DNA of 9,912 bases from Chloroflexota bacterium (GTDB lineage: Bacteria > Chloroflexota > Anaerolineae > 4572-78 > J111), in assembly GCA_003694775.1 (NCBI GenBank), contig RFJV01000179.1:1-9912 (forward strand), written 5' to 3'. Position 1 is the stretch's first letter. Every line of letters starts with the position of its first letter. The notes beneath the pieces were generated by a model, which saw nothing but the letters and a program-made list of their open reading frames with translations, ran no database searches and was not told where the DNA came from. Of this stretch, positions 1 to 6,433 are shown piece after piece. The translations under genes were made by a program, and so were the position numbers.

Positions 1-22
1 GCCCCCATAGCCTCTGAGACTT

Positions 23-51
23 TTGCCACAAGTGCCCGACAATGATATAAT
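23..51 (+). promoter_or_regulatory. Sigma-70-type promoter of tatA
   Basis: A -35 hexamer TTGCCA (23-28, 5 of 6 to consensus) is followed after exactly 17 bases by a perfect -10 TATAAT (46-51). Transcription would start near base 58, giving a leader of about 84 bases before tatA. This is the best promoter match I found in the window. Assignment is by sequence only. Confidence 0.75.
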
Positions 52-55
52 GACA

Positions 56-74
56 GGGAGCTGGGGAAGCTCCC
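56..74 (+). promoter_or_regulatory. Perfect 7-bp inverted repeat at the tatA transcription start
   Basis: GGGAGCT (56-62) and AGCTCCC (68-74) are perfect reverse complements around GGGGA. The palindrome sits on the predicted start point just after the -10 box. It could be an operator, or a stem at the very 5' end of the mRNA that protects the transcript. The sequence does not tell which. Confidence 0.45.
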
Positions 75-87
75 CAACTCCCTAAAC

Positions 88-127
88 GAACTAACCAACT
101 TGCAAACTCATCAACTCACAAACTAAC
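88..127 (+). repeat. 8-bp tandem repeat in the tatA leader
   Basis: AACT recurs at 89, 97, 105, 113 and 121, exactly every 8 bases, in degenerate units of the form NAACTNNN, mostly NAACTNAC. The next unit position is taken over by the Shine-Dalgarno of tatA (AAGGAG, 129-134). The leader is rich in A and C and almost free of G; only 88 and 102 are G. The same unit, in the same sense orientation, precedes the ATPase gene at 8681-8752. Confidence 0.7.
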
Positions 128-141
128 CAAGGAGAGAGCCA

Positions 142-324
142 ATGAGATTCGGTGGATTAGGTGGCTGGGAATGGATTATCATCCTGATAATCGTTATCAT
201 TCTCTTTGGCGGCAGTCGGCTGGCTGGTGTTGGCGCGGCTCTGGGACAGTCCATTCGGGAATTTCGCGAAGCCGTTTCCGGCGATAAAGAAGACAAAGAC
301 GAAGATAAATCAGACGAAGCCTGA
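142..324 (+). CDS. tatA: Twin-arginine translocase subunit TatA/TatE
   Basis: A 60-residue protein that would form the pore-building, single-spanning subunit of the Tat system, which exports folded proteins with twin-arginine signals across the cytoplasmic membrane. A short N-terminus is followed by one hydrophobic helix (about residues 9-23, rich in Ile/Val/Leu), the family's Phe-Gly hinge (FGGSRL), an amphipathic helix (about 27-46, ending SIREFREAV) and a highly charged, mostly acidic tail. Length and order are typical of TatA. The usual Pro after the hinge Leu is replaced by Ala, a variation I believe occurs in other TatA proteins. The ATG is supported by AAGGAG seven bases upstream. No tatB or tatC lies next to it here, so its partners must be encoded elsewhere. 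The gene stands alone behind its own promoter and converges on priA. TatA and TatE cannot be told apart from sequence alone. Confidence 0.9.
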   Translation: MRFGGLGGWEWIIILIIVIILFGGSRLAGVGAALGQSIREFREAVSGDKEDKDEDKSDEA

Positions 325-411
325 TTCTGGCTTGTTTCTCTTTTTCCGTAGTATTCTGAGCCGTGCCGCCGCCTGACAGGTCGCACCGGCATCCCGGTAT
401 TAAACTACCTT

Positions 412-441
412 CTGTAGGGCGATATTAATGTCGCCCTGCAG
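412..441. terminator. 11-bp hairpin between convergent tatA and priA
   Basis: CTGTAGGGCGA (412-422) pairs with TCGCCCTGCAG (431-441) around TATTAATG, with only one mismatch (a T/G position that can wobble in the RNA of one strand). It lies between the 3' ends of two converging genes, so a bidirectional terminator is the natural guess. Neither strand shows a T-run after the stem, so it is not a classical intrinsic terminator. Confidence 0.4.
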
Positions 442-447
442 ATTCCC

Positions 448-467
448 CGGTTTATTACCATAAACCG
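448..467. terminator. 8-bp perfect hairpin, second of the convergent-gap series
   Basis: CGGTTTAT (448-455) and ATAAACCG (460-467) form a perfect inverted repeat with a TACC loop, six bases beyond the previous hairpin. It has no adjacent T-run. It may act with its neighbours to stop transcription or shield the 3' ends of tatA or priA mRNA. Confidence 0.35.
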
Positions 468-481
468 TCCACGAATTTTCC

Positions 482-514
482 GGCAGGGCGCAAACTGCCC
501 CGGCACAAGGGGCA
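482..514. other. Overlapping, mutually exclusive inverted repeats
   Basis: GGCAG (482-486) can pair with CTGCC (495-499), while TGCCCC (496-501) can pair with GGGGCA (509-514). The two stems share bases 496-499 and cannot form together. A shorter stem, ACCGG/CCGGT (385-389/394-398), lies further left. The rest of the 325-584 gap shows no gene that I can support. Confidence 0.3.
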
Positions 515-566
515 TATGTGGTTTGACCGGATGTTTGTGGGCGTTTTTTACTGCCCGTCCCCTCCC

Positions 567-588
567 CCTTCAACCTTCAACCTTTCAA
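567..588. repeat. Three 7/8-bp units overlapping the priA stop codon
   Basis: CCTTCAA (567-573), CCTTCAA (574-580) and CCTTTCAA (581-588) are in tandem. The last unit contains the priA stop codon (585-587 on the minus strand). This is a small example of the short tandem units seen at other gene edges in the window. Confidence 0.5.
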
Positions 589-3500
589 AGCAGGGTCACC
601 GGGTCTATATCGACCCGCCAGCCGGCAGGCAAAGGCAGGAGCGGGCGCAGTACTTCTGCCGGGTCCGGGGCGCGGAGCAGAATTTGCCAGCGATATTCAT
701 TCTGCACCCGGCGTACATAGCCCGGCGTGGGACCAATCACCTCCACCGCCGGGTATCCCTGCCGGGCCACGTGCAGGCGCAGTCGCCGGGCCAGACTGCG
801 GGCCGCTTCGGCGCTCTTTTTTGCCCCCGGCCCGCTGTACAGCAGGAGGGCCAGCCGCTTGAACGGCGGGTACTGCTGTTCCCGTCGAAAGGCCAGCTCC
901 ATGCGGTAAAATCCTTCGTAATCGTGTTGGGCCGCGGCCAGAATGGCCGGCTGGTCCGGATTGTAGGTCTGCACAATCACCCGCCCCCCCAGCGGACTGC
1001 GCCCCGCCCGCCCGGCCACCTGCATCAGCAGTTGAAAGGTCCGTTCCGCGGCCCGGAAGTCGGGCAGGTAGAGGGCCGTATCCGCCGAAATGACCCCCAC
1101 CAGCGTCACCAGGGGCAAATCCAGCCCCTTGGCTACCATCTGCGTCCCGACCATCACGTTGGCGTGTCCCCGCTGAAAATGCTCCAGAAAAATATCGTGG
1201 CTCCCTTTCTGGCGGGTGGAGTCCTGGTCCCAGCGGATAGGCTGGGCTTGGGGAAACATTTCCCGCACCGCCTCCTCCACTCGCTGGGTCCCCAGCCCAA
1301 AGTAGCGAATGCGCCGGCTTTTGCATTCCGGGCACACGCTGGCCGAACGGGTGTGGTAGCCGCAGTAGTGGCACACCAGCACCCCGTTATCCGCGTGATA
1401 GGTCAGCGTGGTTTCGCACCTGGGACAGGCCATCACGTAGCCGCAGTCGCGGCAAATGACAAACGTGGCCGACCCGCGGCGGTTCAGAAACAGGATGACC
1501 TGCTCCCCCCGGTCCAGGGTTTCCCGGATGCCCTCCTGCAGAGCGCGGCTGAAAATGGTGCGGTTGCCCGCCTTCAGCTCTTCCCGCATGTCGACCACCT
1601 CCACCGGCGGCAGGGGGAGCGACAGCAGGCCGTTGCTTTCGATAGCGATGGACGGCCTGTCCTCACCGTGCCGGGCCATCTGCCGGCGCACCTGTTTGTG
1701 TCCGGTATGGGCCAGAATCCGGTTGGGCAGGTGCAGGAGCCGGAACTCGCCCCGCTCGGCCAGGCGGTAGGTGCTCACATCCGGGGTGGCGCTCCCCAGA
1801 ATGACCAGCGCGCCGCTCAGCCGGGCCAGCTCCAGGGCTGTTTCGCGGGCGTGGAAAATCGGCGACCGGTCTCTCTGCTTGTAGACCGGCTCGTGCTCCT
1901 CGTCTACAATGATGACCCCCAGATTTTTGACCGGTGCGAACAGGGCGGAACGCGGCCCCACCACAATGCTCAGCTCGCCGCGGCGCACCCGCTCCCAGGT
2001 GTCGTACCGCTCGCCGGGAGAGAGCGCCGAATGCCAGACAGCCACATCGTCGGGAAAGCGCGCCCCCACCCGCATCACCGTTTGCGCGGCCAGGGTAATT
2101 TCCGGCACCAGCATAATGGCCCCCTGTCCGGCCTGCCTGGCCGCGGCGATGGCCCGCAGGTAAATCTCGGTTTTGCCGGAGCCGGTTACGCCGTGCAGTA
2201 AAACCGGCCGGGGCGGCTGTTCCAACCGCCAGTGCTCCTGCAGAGCCTCCCACACCGCCTGCTGGTCCGAGGTCAGCGGCGGGGGGTGGTCTGGCTCGAA
2301 TTCCCGGCCCAGGAGCGGGTCGCGCCAGCGGCGCGCCTCGTGCAGGCGAACGAGTCCGGCTTCGGCCAACTGGCGCAGGGTTTGCCGGTCGGCGCTGGTC
2401 TGGCTGTAGACCAGACCCACCCAGAGCGGCTCCTGTTCCGCAGCCAGCAGGCGGAGCACCGCGGCCTGCTTGTGACTGCGCCGCAGTTGAATGATGGCCT
2501 CGGTCAGGTGGTCTTCCGGCAGGGTCAGGGCGATGCGTTCTGGCTCGTCAAAAAATGTGACCCGCCCCTGCCGGTGCAGGTTGTTGAGCACGCCGGTGCT
2601 CACGCCGAGCGCCTCTTTCAGCTCGTCTACGGGCACGGGGTGGGGCCGCGCCTGCAGATAGGCCAGCACCCTGCGGGCCGCGTCCGAGCGCGGGGGGTCA
2701 GCCTGGGCCGCGGCCTGCTGAGCCGGCGACAGGCCGACCAGCCGGTGCGCCGGGGTCAGCCGGACCCAGCCCTTTTTTGCCAGCGACATGGCCGAACTGC
2801 GACTGCAGCCCACCGCGGCCAGCACATCCGGCAGGGCCGGCAGGGGGTCGTCCAGGGCGTGCAGATGAAGGAGAATATCGGCCTGGGGCGAGGCCGCGCC
2901 CAGCGAGAGAAGCACCTTTTCCACTTCATCGGGCGGAACCAGCAGTTCCACCCGGTGCTCCATTTTCGGCCCGACCTTCGGGGGGGCCAGCCCGCCCACT
3001 TTCCGGGCCAGTCCGTGCTCGATGAGCAGGTCCGCGGCGGCAGAGTCCACCTCGGACAGGGGGATGGTTTTGCGCCGGTACAGGTCGGCCAGCAGGCGGC
3101 GAGCCGCGGGCGGCAGGTTGGGGGATGGCTGGCCGGTTTCGGTGGCCGGCTGGAGGAAAAATTCCGGCTTGCGACCGGTTCCGGGCGGCAGAAACAGGCG
3201 GATGCACTCGCTGATAGGGGCCAGGTAGGTGTCCGACAGCCAGCGGGCCAGGGCCAGTTGGGTTGGCCGGAGCACCGGCTCCGGGTCCAGCAGGTCGGCA
3301 ATGGGGCGGGTGTTTTCTACCGGAGAGTCATCGGTCAGGTTGACCACCACCGCGGCCAACTGCTGGGTGCGGAACGGCACTGCCACCAGGTGTCCCGGCT
3401 GGAGCCGGTCGGCCAGATGGGGGGGGATGTGGTAGTGAAAGGTCAGGGCCAGCGGATTCTGGCCGGGGTAGCGGTGCGCCTCGGAGTCGGGGGGCTGTTC

Positions 3501-3593
3501 CGGCAGGGGAATACCGGCATTTTCCGGTAGCGGGACAATGCGCCGCCCCCGCCGGACGATGGGCCGGTCGACCACCACTTCGGCAAACTTCAT
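585..3593 (-). CDS. priA: Replication restart helicase PriA (primosomal protein N')
   Basis: PriA binds stalled or repaired replication forks and reloads the replisome. It is a 3'-5' superfamily-2 helicase. Residues 1-135 match the N-terminal fork-binding domain (starts AEVVVDRPI; GHLVAVPF near 67-74). The helicase core carries Walker A GVTGSGKTE (468-476), DEEH (564-567), GSATP (600-604) and QVAGRAGR (858-865). All eight zinc cysteines are present (714, 717, 723, 726, 741, 744, 754, 757). The C-terminal domain follows, with YPPF at 908-911. At 1002 residues it is clearly longer than E. coli PriA (about 730). The extra length lies mainly between 160 and 435, where several winged-helix-like stretches seem to follow one another, plus about 35 residues at 626-660. 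Start: ATG at 3593 is chosen, eight bases after the MEMO-gene stop. An in-frame TTG at 3605 overlapping that stop (TTGA) is possible. No clear Shine-Dalgarno is seen, so translational coupling to the upstream gene is likely. It is the last gene of the minus-strand group. Confidence 0.95.
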   Translation of the reverse strand: MKFAEVVVDRPIVRRGRRIVPLPENAGIPLPEQPPDSEAHRYPGQNPLALTFHYHIPPHLADRLQPGHLVAVPFRTQQLAAVVVNLTDDSPVENTRPIADLLDPEPVLRPTQLALARWLSDTYLAPISECIRLFLPPGTGRKPEFFLQPATETGQPSPNLPPAARRLLADLYRRKTIPLSEVDSAAADLLIEHGLARKVGGLAPPKVGPKMEHRVELLVPPDEVEKVLLSLGAASPQADILLHLHALDDPLPALPDVLAAVGCSRSSAMSLAKKGWVRLTPAHRLVGLSPAQQAAAQADPPRSDAARRVLAYLQARPHPVPVDELKEALGVSTGVLNNLHRQGRVTFFDEPERIALTLPEDHLTEAIIQLRRSHKQAAVLRLLAAEQEPLWVGLVYSQTSADRQTLRQLAEAGLVRLHEARRWRDPLLGREFEPDHPPPLTSDQQAVWEALQEHWRLEQPPRPVLLHGVTGSGKTEIYLRAIAAARQAGQGAIMLVPEITLAAQTVMRVGARFPDDVAVWHSALSPGERYDTWERVRRGELSIVVGPRSALFAPVKNLGVIIVDEEHEPVYKQRDRSPIFHARETALELARLSGALVILGSATPDVSTYRLAERGEFRLLHLPNRILAHTGHKQVRRQMARHGEDRPSIAIESNGLLSLPLPPVEVVDMREELKAGNRTIFSRALQEGIRETLDRGEQVILFLNRRGSATFVICRDCGYVMACPRCETTLTYHADNGVLVCHYCGYHTRSASVCPECKSRRIRYFGLGTQRVEEAVREMFPQAQPIRWDQDSTRQKGSHDIFLEHFQRGHANVMVGTQMVAKGLDLPLVTLVGVISADTALYLPDFRAAERTFQLLMQVAGRAGRSPLGGRVIVQTYNPDQPAILAAAQHDYEGFYRMELAFRREQQYPPFKRLALLLYSGPGAKKSAEAARSLARRLRLHVARQGYPAVEVIGPTPGYVRRVQNEYRWQILLRAPDPAEVLRPLLPLPAGWRVDIDPVTLL

Positions 3594-3601
3594 CGCCGCG
3601 C

Positions 3602-4447
3602 TCAATCCGGCAGGCTGAAGGCCACCGCGGCATAGCCCACCACGCTGTCTTTGGCCGGGTACACGTCACCGCTGGTGGCGTACTTGATGAGGGTGGCTTT
3701 TTCTGCGCCCAGGGCGCGGGCGGCATAGATGACCGTGGCAATTGGCCCCGCGCCGCAGGCCAGCGGTTCCCCGCGCCAGCGCCCGGCGTCCACGTGCGCC
3801 AGCAGGCCGTCGGCGTCCATGTTGAGGACAAAGCTGAGGGTATCCTGGTCCAGTTTTCGGGCGGTGTCGTCGTCAAAATAGTGGCTCAGGTCACTGCTGG
3901 CGACCAGCAGGACGTCGTCGCGGTTCTGGATGGCGGCGACAATCGCTTCGGCCAGCCGGCGGCAGGTGGCCTGGGTTTGACTGCCGAGCATCAGCGGCAC
4001 CAGGCTGAACTGCTTCAGGGCGACCTGCAGGAAAGGCAGTTCGATTTCCAGGGAGTGTTCCTGGTCGCGGTGGAGGAAAACCAGCTCAAAATGGTCCTGG
4101 ATGGTGTGGAGCAGGCGCAGGTCTACCGGGATGTCGCCCAGGGGGGTGCGCCAGGTGTCGGCCTGAGGGGTGGAGACTCGTCCGGGCGCGGCCCCGCGGT
4201 GGTCTGGCCCCAGCAGAACCACAGTGCGGAATTTGTCGGGGGCCAGTTGGGCAAAGGCCGCTCCGGCCACGTGCCCGCTGAAAAAGTGACCGGCATGCGG
4301 TGCGACCAGCCCCACGGGCCGGCCAATGTTTACCTGTGGGGCCTCCCGCAGGTAGGCGGATATTTCGGCCTGCAATCTTTCTGCCGACGCGCTGTACCAC
4401 TGCCCGTCGGCAAACCGGGGTTCACGGACTAACAGTTTTTCTGCCAT
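3602..4447 (-). CDS. amrB: MEMO1/AmmeMemoRadiSam protein B family
   Basis: A 281-residue protein of the MEMO family, whose fold is related to class III extradiol dioxygenases; the bacterial function is not settled. The family signatures appear in order: APHAGHFFSG (49-58, His51), GPDHRG (80-85, His83), EHSLEIELPFL (130-140, His131), SSDLSHY (184-190, Asp186 and His189), ACGAGP (230-235, Cys231) and the C-terminal VGYAAVAF. The His/His/Cys set matches the metal-binding residues of human MEMO1 by position in these motifs, so the active site looks intact. The ATG has GGAGGT six bases upstream. It lies 27 bases after the rhomboid gene and 8 bases before priA. The AMMECR1-like and radical SAM partners often linked to it are not in the window. 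The symbol amrB denotes family membership only. Confidence 0.9.
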   Translation of the reverse strand: MAEKLLVREPRFADGQWYSASAERLQAEISAYLREAPQVNIGRPVGLVAPHAGHFFSGHVAGAAFAQLAPDKFRTVVLLGPDHRGAAPGRVSTPQADTWRTPLGDIPVDLRLLHTIQDHFELVFLHRDQEHSLEIELPFLQVALKQFSLVPLMLGSQTQATCRRLAEAIVAAIQNRDDVLLVASSDLSHYFDDDTARKLDQDTLSFVLNMDADGLLAHVDAGRWRGEPLACGAGPIATVIYAARALGAEKATLIKYATSGDVYPAKDSVVGYAAVAFSLPD

Positions 4448-4474
4448 CTCCCGACCTCCATTACTTCTCCTGCT

Positions 4475-5242
4475 TTATCCCCAAATTGTCAGCGATAGCG
4501 AGACTCCACCGGACAGTACTGCCAGGGCCAGAACCGGCACCCACCAGCGGTTGAGCAGGGAAACGGTGTCCACAACTCGCGGGAAGAGGGTGTATTCATC
4601 CACCACCTGATAGCGAGGGGCCAGGGCGTAGCCCATAGCAAAACCGGCCACCAGACCACCGATGTGGGCCAGGTTGTCGATGCCGGGAACGGTGAACCCA
4701 AAAACCAGGTTAATGCCGATGATGACCAGCGTGTTCATCATTCGCTGGCGGCCAAATGTACCAAAGGTGCTCCGGTGGAGCATAAAGTAAGCCAGGTTCA
4801 TCCCTATCACGCCGAAGATGGCCCCGGACGCGCCGGCGGAAAACACGGCCGGCCCGCGGGCGGCAAAGCTGGCCAGACTGCCGAACAGGCCAGCCAGGAT
4901 GTAGGTCAGAATAAACCGGTCCGGGCCGTACAGCCGCTCCATTTCCAGGCCAAAAATGAACAGGGCGTAGGCATTGAAAAACAGGTGCGTCAGGCCGATG
5001 TGCAGAAACATCGAGGTAAACAGCCGCCACACCTCCCCGTCCAGGATAGCCGGGCCAAAGTTAGCCCCAAACGTGACCAGCACCACCGGGTCGGTGGACC
5101 CGCCGGCCAGCTCCATCAACAGCCAGACTACCACAATGATGACCAGCAGGATGTAGGTAAAAAACGGCTTGCTGAGCGGCAAAGGCAGACGGACCGTCGG
5201 TGGTGGCGGCGGCGCGTCTGCGGGATGGTCAAAATCGTTCAC
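4475..5242 (-). CDS. Rhomboid-family intramembrane serine protease
   Basis: A 255-residue membrane protein that would cut substrate proteins within or next to their transmembrane helices. A proline-rich cytosolic N-terminus (PPPPP at 11-15) leads into TM1 (about 28-45). The conserved loop/TM2 reads WRLFTSMFLHIGLTHLFFN (72-90), with His86 and oxyanion-hole Asn90. The catalytic Ser139 is in GASGAIFG and the catalytic His193 in NLAHIGGLVAGF. A further hydrophobic segment (about 233-253) suggests a seventh helix after the six-helix core. Start: GTG at 5242 is chosen because it overlaps the gmk stop as GTGA and has AGGGAG eight bases upstream. Another in-frame GTG ten codons earlier (5272) has no such support. 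The tight overlap means it is co-transcribed and probably translationally coupled with gmk. Its substrates cannot be inferred. Confidence 0.93.
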   Translation of the reverse strand: MNDFDHPADAPPPPPTVRLPLPLSKPFFTYILLVIIVVVWLLMELAGGSTDPVVLVTFGANFGPAILDGEVWRLFTSMFLHIGLTHLFFNAYALFIFGLEMERLYGPDRFILTYILAGLFGSLASFAARGPAVFSAGASGAIFGVIGMNLAYFMLHRSTFGTFGRQRMMNTLVIIGINLVFGFTVPGIDNLAHIGGLVAGFAMGYALAPRYQVVDEYTLFPRVVDTVSLLNRWWVPVLALAVLSGGVSLSLTIWG

Positions 5243-5862
5243 AGGGTTATCTCCCTTTGCTGAACCCGGCACTTCTCCGCGGTGATAATGGCCGCGATTT
5301 TGCGGCAGGTTTCATCGAGCTGGTTTTCGGCATTGATGACCACGTAGTCGAACCAGTCTATCTGCTTCAGTTCCTGCCGGGCAGTGGCGATGCGCAGGCG
5401 GAGCTGGTCTTCCGGCTCGGTTTTGCGCTCCTGCAGGCGGCGCACCAGTGCCTCTTCCGATTCCGCGGACAGGAAAATCAGCACTGCTTCTGGAACCAGT
5501 TTGCGGATGGTGGCCGCGCCCTGCACGTCGATGCGCATGATAACGTCCTGGCCGCTGGCCAGGGCCTCGCGTACCTGGGCCTTTGGAATACCCTTGTAGT
5601 CGCCGTATACAATGGCGTATTCCAGCAGTTCTCCCTGCTCAATCAGGTCGGCGAATTCATGCTTGGAGATGAAAAAGTAGTCCCTGCCGTGCACCTCGCC
5701 GGGCCGTTTGGGCCGGGTGGTCGCCGTGACCACAAAATGGAACGGATAGCCCAGCTCCTTCATTCGTTTCAGGGTCATATCCTTGCCTACCCCCGACGGG
5801 CCGGAGATAACGACCAGCAGGGGATTTTCCCGGTAGTGGTACGGGTCAATTCGGTGGCTCAT
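5239..5862 (-). CDS. gmk: Guanylate kinase
   Basis: Converts GMP (or dGMP) plus ATP to GDP and ADP in purine nucleotide synthesis. At 207 residues it has the length of E. coli Gmk. The P-loop is GPSGVGKD (21-28), with Asp where many homologues have Ser or Gly. The GMP-binding region holds TTRPKRPGEVHGRDYFF (48-64) and the EYAIVYGDYKGIPK segment (81-94), followed by IDVQGAATIR (111-120) and a lid around RRLQERKTEPEDQLRLRI (141-158). Start: ATG at 5862 fits the family length. GAGGAG (5876-5881) lies 13 bases upstream, a rather long spacing. The frame stays open to 5955 with ATGs at 5922 and 5928, but that extension is partly encoded by repeat-like DNA and matches nothing in the family. It is first in the gmk-rhomboid-MEMO-priA group and divergent from the zinc-ribbon gene. 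Confidence 0.93.
   Translation of the reverse strand: MSHRIDPYHYRENPLLVVISGPSGVGKDMTLKRMKELGYPFHFVVTATTRPKRPGEVHGRDYFFISKHEFADLIEQGELLEYAIVYGDYKGIPKAQVREALASGQDVIMRIDVQGAATIRKLVPEAVLIFLSAESEEALVRRLQERKTEPEDQLRLRIATARQELKQIDWFDYVVINAENQLDETCRKIAAIITAEKCRVQQREITL
5251..5256 (-). promoter_or_regulatory. Shine-Dalgarno deciding the rhomboid GTG start
   Basis: AGGGAG on the minus strand, within the last codons of gmk, lies eight bases before the GTG at 5242. It favours that start over the GTG at 5272. Confidence 0.6.
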
Positions 5863-5905
5863 TGGTAATTGTATGCTCCTCGCGTAAAAGGATGATGCGG
5901 GGATG

Positions 5906-5920
5906 AATCTCCCAATCTCC
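5906..5920. repeat. Short heptamer repeat upstream of gmk
   Basis: Two AATCTCC units (5906-5912, 5914-5920) are separated by one C; on the minus strand they read GGAGATT. It is the same unit as the array at 8837-8892, also upstream of a minus-strand gene in the same sense. Too short to be significant alone. Confidence 0.4.
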
Positions 5921-5974
5921 ATTCTCATGATGCCGTCAAACCGGTGATGTGGCAATTCTGGAGCGGTGATTTGT

Positions 5975-6003
5975 TTGGTGGTCGGGACGGTTGCGCGTAT
6001 AAT
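5975..6003 (+). promoter_or_regulatory. Promoter of the FmdB-family zinc-ribbon gene
   Basis: A perfect -10 TATAAT (5998-6003) stands 17 bases after TTGGTG (5975-5980), which keeps the key TTG of the -35 box. A start near 6009-6010 would give a leader of about 25 bases that includes AGGAGG (6022-6027). The placement upstream of the plus-strand gene and divergent from gmk is sensible. Confidence 0.6.
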
Positions 6004-6034
6004 CAGGGTGGAATTACGTTCAGGAGGTCAGACC

Positions 6035-6433
6035 ATGCCGATATACGAATACGGATGCTACGACTGCCGGAAACGGGTACAGGTATTTTTCCGCACCTTT
6101 ACCGATGCCGAGACCAAACCGCCGGTCTGCCCCCGTTGCGGGGGGACGCGGCTCAAGCGGCTGGTCTCCCGAACAGCCTTTGTCCGCTCGGAGGAGAGCC
6201 GGCTGGAAAGCCTGGCCGACCCGTCCAATCTCGCCGGGCTGGACGAGAACGACCCCAAGTCGATTGCCCGCTGGATGCGCCGGATGAGCGGCGAACTGGG
6301 CGAGGATTTGGGCGACGAGTTCAACGAGGTAGTCGACCGGCTGGAAGCCGGTGAAGACCCGGAGTCGATTGAGCAGTCGCTCCCCGATTTGGGGATGGAC
6401 GGCGGCGCGGCAGACGACTGGATGGGGGATTAG
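6035..6433 (+). CDS. FmdB-family zinc-ribbon protein
   Basis: A 132-residue protein with an N-terminal zinc ribbon: MPIYEYGCYDC start, then a CPRC knuckle, giving four cysteines at 8, 11, 32 and 35 that should bind one zinc. The family is named after a putative regulator of formamidase expression (FmdB), but the role of most members is unknown. The tail (about 60-132) is acidic and helical in character (DENDPKSIARWMRRMSGELGEDL), longer than in minimal FmdB proteins of about 70-80 residues. Start: ATG at 6035 has AGGAGG seven bases upstream and begins with the family's MPIYEY. The longer open frame back to 5966 covers the promoter and is not credible. The stop codon overlaps the convergent tmk stop (TAG and TAA share 6431-6432). 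A function cannot be assigned. Confidence 0.88.
   Translation: MPIYEYGCYDCRKRVQVFFRTFTDAETKPPVCPRCGGTRLKRLVSRTAFVRSEESRLESLADPSNLAGLDENDPKSIARWMRRMSGELGEDLGDEFNEVVDRLEAGEDPESIEQSLPDLGMDGGAADDWMGD

Noticed and set aside
539..556. GGGC/GCCC stem with a T-run downstream of priA
   Set aside because: Only four base pairs, and the T-run is in the loop, not after the stem, so it does not qualify as a terminator.
516..3530. Long plus-strand open frames (516-2201 and 2232-3530) opposite priA
   Set aside because: They are antisense to a gene with every PriA motif, have low-complexity Gly/Arg/Gln/His/Pro-rich translations typical of GC-rich shadows, and match no family I recognise.
3594..3605. TTG start of priA overlapping the MEMO stop (TTGA)
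   Set aside because: Kept as an alternative only. The ATG four codons later gives the usual PriA beginning, and neither start has a clear Shine-Dalgarno.
5243..5272. Upstream GTG start for the rhomboid gene
   Set aside because: It would overlap gmk by 34 bases without a Shine-Dalgarno, whereas the GTG at 5242 has AGGGAG at eight bases and the compact GTGA overlap.
5934..5939. TTGACG on the minus strand as a -35 box for gmk
   Set aside because: No -10-like hexamer stands at 16-18 bases from it.
5966..6034. N-terminal extension of the zinc-ribbon gene
   Set aside because: It would translate the promoter's -35/-10 region and the Shine-Dalgarno; the family's MPIYEY start follows the Shine-Dalgarno at ideal distance.
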